Shown here in pieces: positions 23,644-37,009 of a stretch of 64,000 bases of DNA. The position numbers were made by a program, and so were the translations under genes. Source of the DNA: Saccharum officinarum (lineage: Eukaryota; Streptophyta; Magnoliopsida; Poales; Poaceae). Each line of letters opens with the position of its first letter. The stretch's first letter is position 1. A model generated the notes under the pieces. It was not told where the DNA came from. It saw only the letters and a list, made by a program, of their open reading frames with translations, and searched no databases. The stretch is from the NCBI GenBank assembly GCA_020631735.1, contig CM036191.1, positions 38,175,335 through 38,239,334 of the forward strand, written 5' to 3'.

Positions 23644-25171
23644 ATCTCCCCCTTGATGAGTGCATTGTCAACACCAATACACGAACAGCTTGAGCAAAAG
23701 AAAAAGAAGAAGAAGAGAAAACAAAGAGCTCAACCAAATGACCAAAAGCCAAAGAAAAGCCGAAACAGGTCATTTGAAATGAGCAAGAAACTTGGTCCCA
23801 AAGACATGGGCAATGGCTCGACGCAACCAAGTAAAACAAAGCTAGCCCTCAAGAAGAGGCAACGAGCTCAAACACCACTAGCAAAGCTCGAAAAGCCAAA
23901 AAACTGCTAGACCCTCTAGAAGAGGCAAAGGCTCAACACATCTAGCAAAAGCAACTCAAGTGCAGCTCCCGCAAAAGCAACTCAAGTGCAGCTCCCCTGA
24001 ACAAATGCAATCTTGCAATCTCACTCAAATGAATGCATATCTTGTGATATTGTGAGTGTGGAAACTTCTCCCCCTTGTTGACATATGCACTTATCAAGTT
24101 AGAGCCCAAGGAATGCAACTCCCCCTCAAAACATGCTATAAATGCATAAATGCACAAATGCAGAAGCTTCAAAATTATAGCAAGTAGATTGAAAAGATGC
24201 TCTAGCTGATGCTGTCATGTATATATAGCAACAAATACAAGTGCTAGCAAATGCTCAAAATGACCAAATGAGATGAAACATGGCATTTTAGCAAGTTTGA
24301 TCAAGTTTGAGCAATTTAAAAGAGGGTTCACCATCAAATGAGCACATAGCAAATATAGACAGGAGATCAACCTTGTGCTACACATGTATGCAAAGTGAAC
24401 TACCCCAAACAAAGTTCACACATCATGTCATGAGACAAACTTGTGATTTGATCAAATTTTCAATCAATTGAATTTTATCGGAGTTATGCAGCTTATCACC
24501 AAAGTTTGTCAAACAAATGTGTGCGGGAGGTTATCGATGCCATCAACACCTGACTTATGATCATGTCAAGCCTATGCCAAAAGCAATCAGAAGCTTAAGA
24601 CAATGATCTCGGTATCCATTACAGAGCTCAAGTTCACCCTTAAGTGCAATAAGGAGCTGTCTTGATACTCTGACATGGGACAGCAAAGACCCATCCCGAT
24701 CTTTTCATACCTTGCTTTTTTTGTTTTAGCATAAATTCAAGTTTCTCAAGCAAGTGTGTAACTCAAGGTATGAGCCGTAGCAACTAAGCATATATATGAA
24801 GCAAAAGGGTTCTCGACACACCTACACCTGCTAGTTGCCACAAGTAGTGGTGAACATGTTTCAAGTTTCATCAAGTGTTATTCAAGTTCATAATTGAAAA
24901 AGGCATTTTTAGCTCATATCAAGAGATCAAAGCGAGCCTAAGCAAAGCACATCATGTATATCCATAACATCCCCAACAAGAGCATAGTGTCAATCTAGGT
25001 ACTATAAAGATGAAGCTCAAGATGTAATATGATACATGATGATATGATATGCAAAAATGATACAAAAGCAAAAGCAAAAGCCAAAAAAAAACAAAAACTA
25101 ATGTACAAGAACCAAAACTTCCCAAGCTAAAAAGGAAAGCAAACTCCAAGCTCTCCTCGCAAGCGAGCAAA
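23644..25171 (-). other. Untranslated spacer between pol and 3' LTR (copy 2)
   Basis: Same 1.5-kb A/T-rich stretch as in copy 1, with no coding frame of note. Confidence 0.7.
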
Positions 25172-28100
25172 CTAGGCTTGGTCAAGGGGTTTGGTGAAGA
25201 TATCTATGAGCTGGTTGTGGGTGTCAACATGAATAAGGTCAATGTCCCCTTTCTCATAGTGGTCTCGTAAGAAGTGAAAACGGACCTCTATGTGCTTGGT
25301 TTTGGAGTGGAGAACAGGGTTTTGGCTACACATGGCACTAGTGCTATCACAGAATAAAGGCACTCGCCTAAACTCTAAGCCATAGTCTCGCAAAGTAGCA
25401 ACCATCCAAAGCAACTGTGAACAGCAAGCAGCAACAGCAACAAACTCAGCTTCTGTGGTGGATTGAGCTACAGTGGACTGCTTGCGAGAAGACCAAGACA
25501 CAAGAGAAGACCCAAGAAACTGGCAAGTCCCAGAAGTGGACTTCCTCTCAGTACGACAACCAGCATAATCCGCATCAGAGTAACCGCAAAGAGAAAGAGA
25601 GGAGGAAGCAGAAAACCAAAGACCAAATTCGGGTGTGAAACGAAGGTACCTCATGATCCGCTTGACGGCTTGACGATGCGATGTGCGCGGTGAAGACTGA
25701 AAGCGCGCGCACAAGCAGACCGCGAACTGGATGTCCGGGCTCGTCGCCGTCAGGTACAACAGAGATCCGATCATGCTTCGGTACTCCTTCTGGTCCACAG
25801 CTTCTCCTTCCTTGTCCTCGTCCAGGGCCGTCGTAGTCGACATGGGCGTCGAAAGAGGCTTGGCCTCGCCCATATCAAACTTCCTCAGGAGATCCTTGGT
25901 GTACTTGCCTTGGTGCACGAATGTTCCTTCACGGGTTTGCTTGATTTGCAGCCCGAGGAAGAATGTCAACTCGCCCATCATGCTCATCTCGAATTCCCTG
26001 CTCATAGTCTCAGAAAACTTTGCAACAAGAGCGTGAGAGGAACCACCAAAAATGATATCATCCACGTAAATCTGAACCAAAAGTGTGTCAGTGCCTTGCT
26101 TGAGGAGAAACAAAGTTTTATCTACTGAACCCATCTTAAAGCCCTTAGCAAGCAAGAAGGCTTTCAAACGCTCATACCAGGCTCTCGGGGCTTGTTTCAA
26201 CCCATACAAGGCTTTGTGGAGTTTGTAAACATGGTTGGGATACTTGGGATTTTCAAAGCTAGGGGGTTGTCTCACATACACCTCTTCCTCTATGTACCCG
26301 TTCAAAAAGGCGCTCTTCACATCCATTTGATACAGCTTGAACCCTTTCGAAGCTGCATAAGCTAAGAGCATCCTTATAGCCTCGATACGGGCCACAGGAG
26401 CAAAGGTTTCTTCAAAGTCTACTCCCTCTTTCTGACAAAACCCCTGAGCCACTAGCCTAGCCTTATTCCTCACCACCACTCCATTCTCACTTTGCTTGTT
26501 CTTGAAAACCCATTTTGTACCTATAGGGTGACACTCAGGTGGAGGTGGAACTAAGACCCAGACTTCATTTCTCTCAAAGTTCTGTAACTCCTCGTGCATA
26601 GCATTGACCCAGTCGGGATCAGAAAGTGCGTGTCCAACATTTTGTGGCTCGAAATTAGCGACAAAAGCAGAATGAGCGAAATGTGAGATTTCATATGACC
26701 TTGAGCATGTAACACGCTGACTGATGTCGCCGATCATGGTTTGAGGCGGGTGATGACGCTGGATGTGCCGAGGGGCTTCCCTCAAAGATGTCGCCTCCCC
26801 CTCAACAGCTACTGGGCCTCCTCAGGTGCAGCCGACGTAGGCTGAGGAGGTGGCTCGTGCGGACCCCATGTAGTGAAAGAAGATGGATCTGGTCCGTGAG
26901 CCGAAGTAGTTGTCGTAGACTCGACTGGAACAACCGAAGAGGTCGGCTCTGCATCTCCCCAATTAGCATCTTCCTCATTCTCCTCAACGAAGATGCTCTC
27001 ACCAATCTTCTGATTACCTACACTTTCAAAGACAGGAACAGAACAAGGCATGGTCTCGTCGAAAGTGACTTCACAAGTCTCTATGACTCGGTTAGTTTCA
27101 AGGTTAAGTACTCGATATGCATGAGAATGTGAAGCATAACCAAGAAAGACACCATCCGAGGATCGAGACTCAAATTTGTCTAAATTACCTTGTTTCAGAA
27201 TGAAGCACCTGCATCCAAACACTCGAAAGTGGCTCACCTTGGGTAGTCGACTGAATCGCAGCTCATAAGAAGTTTTCTTCATGAAGGCTCGAAGAAAGAT
27301 GCGATTGGAAACATGACACGCGGTGTTGATCTCTTTGGCCCAATATCTCCTAGGAGTCCTATGCTCATCGAGCATCGTCCTAGCCATCTCAACAAGGGTC
27401 CGATTCTTGCGCTCAACAACACCATTTTGCTGAGGGACATAGGGAGAGGAAAACTGATGCTCAAGGCCCAAAGAAGCACAAAAGGTTTCAAAGTGAGTAT
27501 TCTTGAATTTTGTGCCATTGTCACTGCGAATCGCTCTCATGGCATTCTTAGGGAACTCATTTTGCAACCGAAGAATCAAATCTCGAGCAAGTGAAAAAGC
27601 CTCATCCTTACCCTCCATGAAAAACACCCAAGAGTAGCGAGAAAAATCGTCCACGATCACTAGAACGTACCACTTCCCACCCTCTGACCGAACCCGAGCT
27701 GCACCAACTGTGTCCATGTGAAACAGCTCGCCGGGTTTCTTGGTCATGACTTGATTCACAGGTGGGTGAGAAGCGGCAACCATCTTTCCGTGACGACAAG
27801 GGTGACACACCAAATCCTTCTCAAATTTCAACTTGGGCAATCCTCGGATTAGATCAAGTGAGCTCAACCTAGCTAGTAAGTCAAAGCTCAAATGACCAAG
27901 TCTCCTATGCCACTTCCAAAGCTCAGAGGAGGATCCGGCCACCAAACATCGAGAAGAGCCAAAGGAGTGAGAAAAATCAGCTCGAAAGACACGGCCAAAA
28001 GGGACAATCTGGCAAACAAGATTTCCCTGAGAGTCAATAACTCGAGACAAGCCGGTCTTAAAGCGCACTTCAAAGCCATCTTGAAGAAGTTGCGAAACAG

Positions 28101-28332
28101 AAAGCAAATTAAAATGCAAGTTTGAAACCAAAGCAACATCCTTCAAGACAAAACTCTCATTGACCCGAATGGTCCCACTAGAAAGCACTTTACCTTTGCT
28201 ATTATCCCCGAATGTGATGTACTCCTTACATTGCACGGGGTCGAGGCTGGAGAACCATTTGGAACTTCCAGTCATATGGCGCGAGCATCCGGAATCAATG
28301 AGCCATGTGTTCTCCAGACCTCCGTCCTGCAT
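25172..28332 (-). pseudogene. Copia pol polyprotein (copy 2), one frameshift between IN and RT
   Basis: The same domains as copy 1, but the break is elsewhere. A G missing from a GGGG run near 26,812-26,816 separates protease-integrase (26,809-28,332) from RT-RNase H (25,172-26,785). The C-terminus is intact here and ends FTKPLDQA. The protease DSG, integrase D, D and E, RT YVDD and RNase H acidic residues are all visible. Because the breaks differ between copies and lie in homopolymers, sequencing error is plausible. Confidence 0.9.
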
Positions 28333-30953
28333 CAATAGAAAGACATAGGATGAGCAAATGGCACAACACTGGGGTTAGTAAACTGTGAAGCATACCAGTG
28401 TTGGCTCATTTGCCCTGGAAAAGTGTTAGGAAAAACACCAAATATGCCATGTCCCATTTGAGGAAAGCGGGCACCACGTAGGGAAAAACGTGGTCCGCTA
28501 GAGCTGTAGGACTGAAAGCCACTGTCACGAGGTCCAAAGTCATATTGATCATGATCTGAACCACGCCGGGCACGACCACCATGACCACCGCGTGGTCTAG
28601 CAACCTGAGGCCTAGCACCTTGAGGCATTGCACCTCTTGGCCTAGCATTGCGCCTCTGAACAGGAGGCACATGTACGCCATGGGGCGGACGGTACATGTT
28701 CCGGTTGTCCAACTCATACTCCCGCCGCTCATCTCTCTTCCTCCTGAAGCAAAACTCAACAAGGTGACCATCCCTATGGCAATAGTCACAGTGATACCTC
28801 ACCTCTCTCTTAGGTGGTTGTTGGCTCACTCTCTTATGGGTATGGTTCACTCTTGGTAGCTTTTTGGCTTTAGGAAGGGGATCCTCAGAGATGTTCGGTA
28901 GAGTGTCAAGTGGGTTTCTGAGATGGTTCGGTTTTGGAACCCAAACTTGTTTCTGGGGTGGAGCTCTTGGAGGTTCTTCAAACACTCCATCTTTCACAGT
29001 GGGTTCGGTAGGCTTAGGTGGATTGATCTTGATTAATTTGGGAGTAGTGGAAGGTTTCTCACTTGGGCTCAAACCACTGAACTCACCAACTTTGCCATAG
29101 ACATTTTCACCCTTCCCACCTAGAGCAAAGCCTACTCCCGATGTCCCAGTTCCCCGTCTAAACTGGCTCATCATCATGCCCAACTGCGGTTCACTACAAG
29201 ACACCCAATTCAAGATGGACCGAAGGTATGTGTTGTCTTCCTCGGATCTCATCTTGTCATGCCTGCAAGACTCAAGCTCCAACACCAAGCTCTCACAACG
29301 TGCACACTCAACAACCGTGCTATCTGAACTGGCCTTCTCAAGAGCAAGGATCTTGGCATTCTTCTCTGCCAGCTCAGATTGCAAGCCTGAACAAGACTTG
29401 CACGCACCCAACAAGCTAGACCTAGCCTTCAGCTCATCGTTCTTATCTAACAAGGCAGCATACTTAGATTGCAACTCAGAAAAGTTAGTCATATGAACAG
29501 CACATTCATCGCACTCAACCTCGTCAGACACATGAACAACAAGCTTCTTAGCTTCCTCAAGCTCTTTCTCCACAACTTCTAGCTTCTCCTTAAACTCTCT
29601 CCTCTCACGAGCAGCACGTTTCAGCAACTTATCTTGACTCATCAAAGTATCGGTCATGATATCAAGCTCGGCAATAAGAGCATCGACGGAGGGTTTTACC
29701 TCGGTAGAGTCGTCGTCGCCGGGAAGCACGTCCTTGTTGGGCTTCACACCTTCATCCACGGCCATGGTGCAGTAGCCTCCGTGGATGGACTTGGCGACGA
29801 AGCAAAGCCCGGTCATCTTGTCCTCACGTCTCTTCTCGGACTCATCATCGCTCGAGGGAGAAGAAGACCGGTCGTCGTCGGTGTCGTTGTCGAGGTCGCT
29901 GAGGGAGGCGAGGAAGGCGCCCTCTTGAGCCTTGGCCTTCTTGAAGTACTTCTTCTTCAGCGCCTCCTTGTCGAATCCTCCCTTTGACTTGTGCTTGGAG
30001 GTGTACTCGCGCTTGTCCTTGCGCTTGCTGGAGTCGTACTTATCAAAGGAGTGCTTGTTCTTCTTGGGGCAGTGGGCGATGAAATGGTCAGGATCTCCAC
30101 AGCCGTAGCATCCTTCCTTTGGACCACCACCACGCCGGCGATTCAAGCGGTTGTTGTGAAACCGCGAGAACCGGCTGATGATCAACGCCAACTCGTCGTC
30201 CCCAAGACTCTCCATCTGCTCCTCTGTGACAGACACCAAAGAAGACAAGGCAAAAGACATCTGTGAAGGGTTAGCCAAAGAACTTGAGCCATTACCTGAG
30301 ACCAAGGCCATAGTTGGTGCAGAGGGATTCTTCAGCTTGGCTTGGGTCTGGTAGTCGATCTCGGTGGACTTGAGCTTGCTGAAAAGCTCATCCACAGTGA
30401 GGGTCTCATACCCCAAAGACTCAATGATGGCGGTCACCTTCACATCTCATACCTTCCGATCTAGGGCATATAGAATCTTGAGTACCCTCTCATGATCATC
30501 ATAAGGTAACTGTGTCTTGTTTGCTCGCATCTTGTTGACGATGGTCTGAAAGCGAGAAAACATAGCATCGATGGACTCGCCATCAAGCTGGGTGAAGTTC
30601 TCGTACTCCCTCTTGTACGTCTCGTAGAGTCTGGTTTTGACCTGTGCGGTCCCCTCGTGATAGCTCTGAAGCCTCACCCAGATCTCCCGAGCAGTAGTAC
30701 AATTAGAGACTCTTTTGAACTCCTGAAGAGAAAGACTCGAGAAAAGAACTGCGCGAGCTCTGCTATTAGCGTTGTGTCGATCTCTTTGATCTTGCGTGAC
30801 ACGAGCACGGGGTTCAAGCACAACGTAAGTAGCATCCTCGCAAATCTCCCAAACAAGCCAATCAATCCCCTGGAGATGCGCGGACATGCGGATCTTCCAA
30901 TAGGGATAATTTGTTCCATCGAAGAACGGTGGTTTGCCAAAACCACGCTCCAT
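28332..30953 (-). pseudogene. Copia gag (copy 2), one in-frame stop
   Basis: Starts at the ATG at 30,953. A single TGA at 30,447-30,449 splits the capsid-like part from an otherwise open 703-codon segment with two CCHC knuckles and a coiled-coil region between them. The frame ends at 28,332-28,334 as TGATG, overlapping the pol ATG, which lies in the -1 frame. The TGA is shared with copy 1, so it is a genuine mutation or a leaky stop rather than read error. Confidence 0.9.
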
Positions 30954-31001
30954 GTCGCCTTCGTGGATCACGGACCGATTAAGGTGGAATGATCCTTAAC
31001 T

Positions 31002-31014
31002 GGCTCCGATACCA
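31002..31014 (-). promoter_or_regulatory. Primer-binding site (copy 2)
   Basis: Same TGGTATCGGAGCC as copy 1, two bases from the 5' LTR. Confidence 0.88.
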
Positions 31015-31016
31015 AT

Positions 31017-33087
31017 TGAAGGACCGAAAACGGCGACCAGAGGGGGGGTGAATGGGAGCCTTAAAATTTCTCAGAAAACTTTTAGGCCGCTGTCCCAGAA
31101 TCACCGCCAACCACAAGTCAGTTCCTGAGACTCAAATACCCAAGCCAACCGGTGACAAGAGTATCTAGGAAAAATTCCTTGGAATGACACAAAGCAAACT
31201 CAAAAGACGGAACCCGAATCGAAGCACAAACATAAGAATTACGGATGAATTAGTGAGCTCGAGAAATTCCAAACTGCACATACACAGAACCTGCTCACAA
31301 CACTAGTAAGAACGGGAACAGCAGCTCACGTACGAACAAGCCAAAAAAAACTGGGCAGGGGCTGCACTGTCGGACCAATCACAGAAGGAAGGAGATCAAT
31401 GTCCCCTGAACCAAAACTCAACATGAGCAATATTACTGCTTGGTGCACACACCTGAACCAATCGAACACAGAGCAGAACTTGGTGTTCTGGATAGCAGCG
31501 AGAGGGAGCAAACAAAAAGATCTCACAACTGTGAATACTACTCTAAGCAGAATGAAGTATACTAAAGCTTCAATGATGAACTAATGATTACTTGAAGTAG
31601 TACTACACTGTTGTAATGAAAAAACACATAAACATCTAGGGAATACTCACGGTCTCAACTACCTGGGATCGATTCCTGCTGTTGAGCGCTACAGGGAAGC
31701 ATCAGTTCACACGGTGAAATCAAGCGGCCTGCTGCCTGTACGCTGGACAGAGAACAAACCGCTGCGGAGGGTCTGCTCACTGCTCGATCTGGCAATCACG
31801 CACGCGAGCCCAGAACTGAACTCGAGCAGAGAAGAAACATGGCCAGCGACGTACCAGCCAACAGCCACGCACAGATGCACCTGAAGCTGAGAACTGAGCA
31901 GCGGGAGTCCACCAAGGCCTGCAGCGAGCGCTGCTCAATCGAGCGTACACGGCGTCTGAGCGGACGGTGCCAGTAGCGCTGCTGCAAGGATCCACGCGCT
32001 CAAATCCACATAACGGACGAGAGATAAATGAACAGACGCAAGAACAGAGAAGGGGCGACGAGCACGAAATCGACAAAAACCAACTCAAATCTTCATGAAT
32101 CGCTCCCAAACTTTGCACAGATGAAATTCAGCTTAGCACAAACCAATCCCCGAGAAATCGTCACCTGGGATTCACCCAAACTCTGGGAAATACAGATCAA
32201 ACCTATGAACGAAAATGGGGAAACAAGAAGAACGAAAATCACAGCTTCAAATAGGAACCCCAGAGGGCAAAAGGAGGATTTGGGCCTCCATTCCCACTCC
32301 AAATCACAGGAAATATACCACGAAAATCTCAGATTTTTGACCTCTCCCAAGAAGAGCTAACCTAGGTGAAAGGAGAAAATGAGAGAATGGGGAGAGAGGT
32401 GAAGATGGCTTGGGGCTGCCATCCCCTATATATCAGGGCTATTACACATTCCCCTAATTGCCCCTGAATACATAAGAGCTAAACCATCAAGCCCAAGGAC
32501 GTAGAGGTCCAACCCGGTCTTCATGTTGATCCAACGGCCACCGCGCCTCCTCACCGATAGCTTTGCCTCGACGCGAACTCCCCGATGCCGCCACGTGTCG
32601 TTCGTTCCTCCTCGGAACCTCTGCCCGGGTTTTGAGGCCCAAACCCGTAAACCCGCCTTCGATGGTTTTGAGGCCCAAACCATCAAACCGCTCCGCGAGT
32701 AGCGTACTCCATACGCGTCCCCCGCCATCCGACACGTGTCACCTCCACGGTCAACACGGTCACTCCCATGTCTTCTCGCGCTTGTCGATGTCCCAAGTGT
32801 CAGCCACCGCGGTTAGCCACCCGGCCTCCGGGTCCCTCGGTCCAAGCCTCACGTCCGTCCTTCACCCCTCCGGTCCATCGGCATGGCACGTCCTCCTTGA
32901 CCTTCACCTCGCCGTCGGCTACCGCCTCCGTGCTCCACACATGTACAACACAAGCCAAGAGACATATCGCACACAAGGCTTTCGCCAAGGTAGGGTTAGT
33001 CACCACTCAACCTACTTCGTGGATCACATTGACAATCACTCATCACAAAACGAACACACAAGGGTACTTGTCAACATTGTGTTCGCA
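31017..33087 (-). repeat. 5' LTR of copia copy 2
   Basis: 2071 bp, TG...CA ends intact. Nearly identical to 15,090-17,156. Confidence 0.93.
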
Positions 33088-33092
33088 GAAAC

Positions 33093-33786
33093 CGAGTCTG
33101 CTCTGCTCCCAGGTGCGCTTGTTCCCTGTGATGACTCCCTTGCAACTTTGAATAAACCCTTTGCCATGTCGGAGGGCGTCTGAGGTGGCCAGGTGAGAGC
33201 AGCAGTCAAACACAAGGCTTTCCAAAGGTACTCCGCCGTACGCCCAAGGCGCCACAGATCAGTAAGTAGTAACTCATGCTGAAGCCCTAGTCAACCCCTG
33301 AAGCATGCATGCATACATGCCAGTCAATTCAAGCTTAGGACCTAGGAGCAACTCCATCTCTTATCCAGACTAACTAATTCATTGTCGCAAACATTGTTTA
33401 CTCCGGCCTGAATGAACCTATATATACAGAGGCCACTGGACGCCTGCGTGCAGTGGCATCATACATATGGATCGAGATCATTGCTTCACTGTACCATCGC
33501 GCTACTAGCTAGCCAGTAGCTACATTCTGCACTCGAGCGGCGTAGGTACAACAGACTGAAAAAAGAAAAAGACTGCACATTTCATTTCAGGGTATGTTCA
33601 GCTCCCCGCCACATTCATATGCATTGTTTCCTTTCGTATATATATTAGCGTGGATTTGGAGCTATATAATAGAGTGTACGTACTACGTTCATTCAGCCTC
33701 ACTATACGTGTTACTCTTGCAGGATCGACCAACGGTGCATGCAGAAGAGTCTGGTTACCACCAAGTACACAATACAACAACAAAAA
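33093..33786 (+). promoter_or_regulatory. Promoter and 5' leader of the MCAfunc gene (copy 2)
   Basis: TATATATACA at about 33,419-33,428 and the same probable leader intron as in copy 1. Confidence 0.6.
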
Positions 33787-34209
33787 ATGGCGGCGTTTTG
33801 GGACATCGTCGGAAAAGCGGCCAACCTGTTCCAGCTATTCGGAGTGGACGCCGTCACCCTCGTCGCCATCGCTGCAAGCTTCCTACGGTTCCATGAGATG
33901 AACAAGGAGTGCAGGAAGCTCGAGGACCGCGTGCGGATGCTCCGCCTGCTCCTGAATTCGCCAGGCGGCTACTGGGTCATGCAGCAGCAGCAGGGGCACC
34001 TGCTGACCAGTGCACTCAGGGATGCACACGAACTTGTGGAGTCATACAACGGGAGCACGCTGTTTGCGTGTCTCTGGGGAGGCAGGGGCATGGCCACGCG
34101 GTTGCGTGATCTGCGAAGTAGCATCGACTCCTACTGTGGCCTCATCGTCTCCGTCAACGCCTTCATCCTCATCGTGGAGGCAGACCACCCTCCGTCGCTT
34201 GTATGGTGA
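33787..34209 (+). CDS. MCAfunc-domain-only protein, copy 2
   Basis: The predicted 140-residue protein is identical to that of 17,855-18,277. If the block is an assembly duplicate, this and the first copy are one gene. The stand-alone MCA-type N-terminal domain, lack of downstream EF-hand-like or PLAC8 parts and head-to-head origin with CBP60-A all apply. It is preceded by a TATA box and a leader intron and has no coding intron. Confidence 0.75.
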   Translation: MAAFWDIVGKAANLFQLFGVDAVTLVAIAASFLRFHEMNKECRKLEDRVRMLRLLLNSPGGYWVMQQQQGHLLTSALRDAHELVESYNGSTLFACLWGGRGMATRLRDLRSSIDSYCGLIVSVNAFILIVEADHPPSLVW

Positions 34210-34571
34210 TCATCGCATATATTTGGCTTGGGTGGTTAAATACATATACATATATAGTGCATGTAACTCGATACTAGTCCCAAACATGCATATCCGAGGA
34301 TCATGTCCCAATCACAAGTGGTTTCACTGAAAACAACGACTAGTTACACTCCCTACTTCACGAGAAGAGACTTTTTTTTAAAAAAAAAAGAAGAGCCGTT
34401 GGTTTGACCATTCCAAAAACTACTCAGCACGATAGATTGGTGATTCGATGTGGGGCTCATTCCTAGGCCTTTTCTGTTTTAGGGAAGGCTCATTCTTAGG
34501 CCTGGACTGCATGCCTTGGTCATCAGTAAAGTTAGGCCCAGCCAAAAGAGTTTAACACTTCAAGCCCAAAC

Positions 34572-35041
34572 GGTTAATGGACCGGGCAGCAGTGGGCCGA
34601 TCCAGCCACATCCCGTTGCTCTACTCCAGCTCCTCCTCTATTTATACAGACGCAAGGCAACACCGTAACCCTAAACTAAACCACTCTTCCATTCCTCGCG
34701 GTAGTTGAGCTTCAGCTGCTTAAGCGGTAGTTGAGCTTTTATCTCGCGGACATATCCCACCGATCCAGATCTAGATCCCGCATCCGGCGCCATGGACATG
34801 CATGTCCCGCCGCGAGAGCCAGCGCCCACCGCCCACGACCGATGCTCCCGGAGCTGGCCTGGCCTGGGAAGCAATTCGTCGAACAGCTACAGCTGCAGCG
34901 CGAGAAGGTGGTAGGCCTGAGCCTAGACCACGCGCATGCGAGCTGTTTGGCGAATTGCTTTGCCCATGCCAGGCCCTGCCTCGGTTATATTGTGCTGCCT
35001 TCAACCAGCTAGCTAGCTTTGTTCACAAACTAATTTACTGA
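34572..35041 (+). promoter_or_regulatory. Housekeeping-type promoter fragment (copy 2)
   Basis: TATTTATA at 34,639-34,646 and telo-box AACCCTAAAC at 34,667-34,676, as in copy 1. One extra C near 34,832 changes the downstream frame, so no common protein is encoded by the two copies. Confidence 0.4.
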
Positions 35042-35384
35042 CCATCTTCTTGTGACATGTGATTTTGTTTGGGTAATTGTATCCGTCTACTGATCTATCT
35101 GATTTACTGCCCATGCTATTCGGTCTGCTTTGTTTGAAGAAACTCCCTGTTCAAATTCTGTCCTGTTAGTGTGCACTTGAGCGTCAAGTTCATTACCAGG
35201 TAAAATTATCTCTGTTCAGTGTCCCCGTTCACTAATTTTAGTCATTTAGTGTATATGTATGCGGCATATACTGGCTGGATTTGCTCACTTGTAAAACACG
35301 TGAACTTCTATTATCTGCACTAGCACATGCCTGTTGCTTTCTTGTAGTAGTGTTTCTTTTTTCAATTCGTTGTGGTAATAAGAT

Positions 35385-35664
35385 GTGACATGTGCGGAAC
35401 CAGCGATCTTGATTAAGGGAGGCCGAACAAATGTGATTGTATTTTTTTAGTATGATAAAATATACATAATTATATGTTTCAACAAATTTTCAAAAAAATC
35501 TACACTATTTCTAACCAAAATCATCATATTTTACTAAAAAATGGATGAAATTAATATTTTTATGCTATAAATATAAATATTTATATAGGTATTTAAATGA
35601 ATCTACTGTGCTTTGGGGGGGGGCACGGCCCATGCTAGCCCCCCTGGTTCCGCCACTATGTCAC
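35385..35664. mobile_element. Short inverted-end element (copy 2 of 19,452-19,727)
   Basis: Same GTGACAT..GCGGAACCAG ends, with small indels in the interior and in the G-run. Confidence 0.5.
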
Positions 35665-37009
35665 TATGGAAATTTGATGCTTTTAGGAATGTATTATCAT
35701 GAGGCTGTTAGAGGTCTACAGATATGTTTATTATGTTCTGGTGTTCTTGCTTCCAACAGGATGAATGTGTAACATTTGTATGTTAAATTGTTTGAAAGGC
35801 AAGGCCACACTAGAATGCAGTTATGGTTAATCGAAACATATTTCCAGTGTGAAAATGTCTCTGCTAGTTTATTGAATCTATATGAACTACTACTCCCTCT
35901 GTTTTTTTAATGTAGTATGATGATGCCGTAGTTCAACACAAAACGTCTTCACACTCATACATATGAACTACTCCCTGTGTTGAACTAACACCGAAGGTGT
36001 TGGGATTCAGCCCCTGTTCCGCCGCAGCCCTTGCATACTGGACGCTGCCAGCAGAGGCATCACGGATTTTAAGCTCCCGGAAGCCTCTGCCTATCCGCAC
36101 CGCTGCTGATGGTAGTTCATCTGTATTACATGGATTCCAATAAAATGGTGTTCTTGAAAGTTCATGATTCTTTCCTTTGCATTTTTTTATTCATATGAAT
36201 TTATCAGAGCCACTTCAAGCTTATTATTGCTTTATCTTTGTTAGATACTGGGCAGTTTGACACGTTTGGAACTGACCTTTCTGACAGCTAAATGTGAGTG
36301 CAGGACATGGGAACACAGGGATATACTTCAAATCTGCAATGCCCTTTGTTGGGGGCAGGGCCAACCCTTGCACCCCTTGGGGCTTGACACCCCCCCCCCC
36401 CCAAAGAGCTGTTGACATTCTGCAGTGGCGAAATAGTGGTAACGCGCTTGAAGGGGCGGGGAAAGACAAATTGCGGCATCCGTATATTCGTCTAGGCGAA
36501 AGCGCTCTCGCCGGGGCCAGTTGTTGCCCGCAAGAGCCGCAGTCATTTTGCGATGGCGAAAATGCGAAATGACAGCCACTGGTGCAAAGACGTAAGGAAA
36601 ACTCAAGACTCGAGCCCCATCCTATTTATTTTGGGGCGTTGCTAGTGCCCGGACGTCCGGATCCGAGCGCTAGCGGCCGGACACCACAGCAAACCACCTC
36701 GCTCTCACTGCAACGGCCCGCCCCTGCCTCAACGAAAATAAAAATGGAAGGAACTAGCGAACCAACGCCTCCCCCATCCCCACCACACATGGACGAAGAA
36801 AGGAAGCCATCTCCACCACCCCGTGCAACGGATCTGCCCCGCCCTCAACCTCGTCAACCCCCAACACCAACGTCTGATGCAAAAAAAACTCTGGGAGAGA
36901 AGATGCAACAGAGGTGGGAGGGAGAGAGATGCAAAAACCTAGATCTACCTATGAAACATTCAAATACAACTGTTGCAACATACATCCTATGACTGTTAAA
37001 ACAATTAAA
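35665..37009. repeat. Unclassified sequence and GC-rich repeat (copy 2)
   Basis: Counterpart of 19,728-21,075, with the C-run near 36,390, the hairpin at 36,542-36,573 and GTGCCCGGACGTCCGG near 36,645. No gene is supported. Confidence 0.5.

Larger units (their letters stand above)
21573..33087 (-). mobile_element. Ty1/copia LTR retrotransposon, copy 2
   Basis: Same element, same target duplication (GAAAC at 21,568-21,572 and 33,088-33,092) and same flanks as copy 1. LTRs are 21,573-23,643 and 31,017-33,087, 2071 bp each. LTR-specific variants match between copies (left with left, right with right), so both descend from one insertion. Confidence 0.95.
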
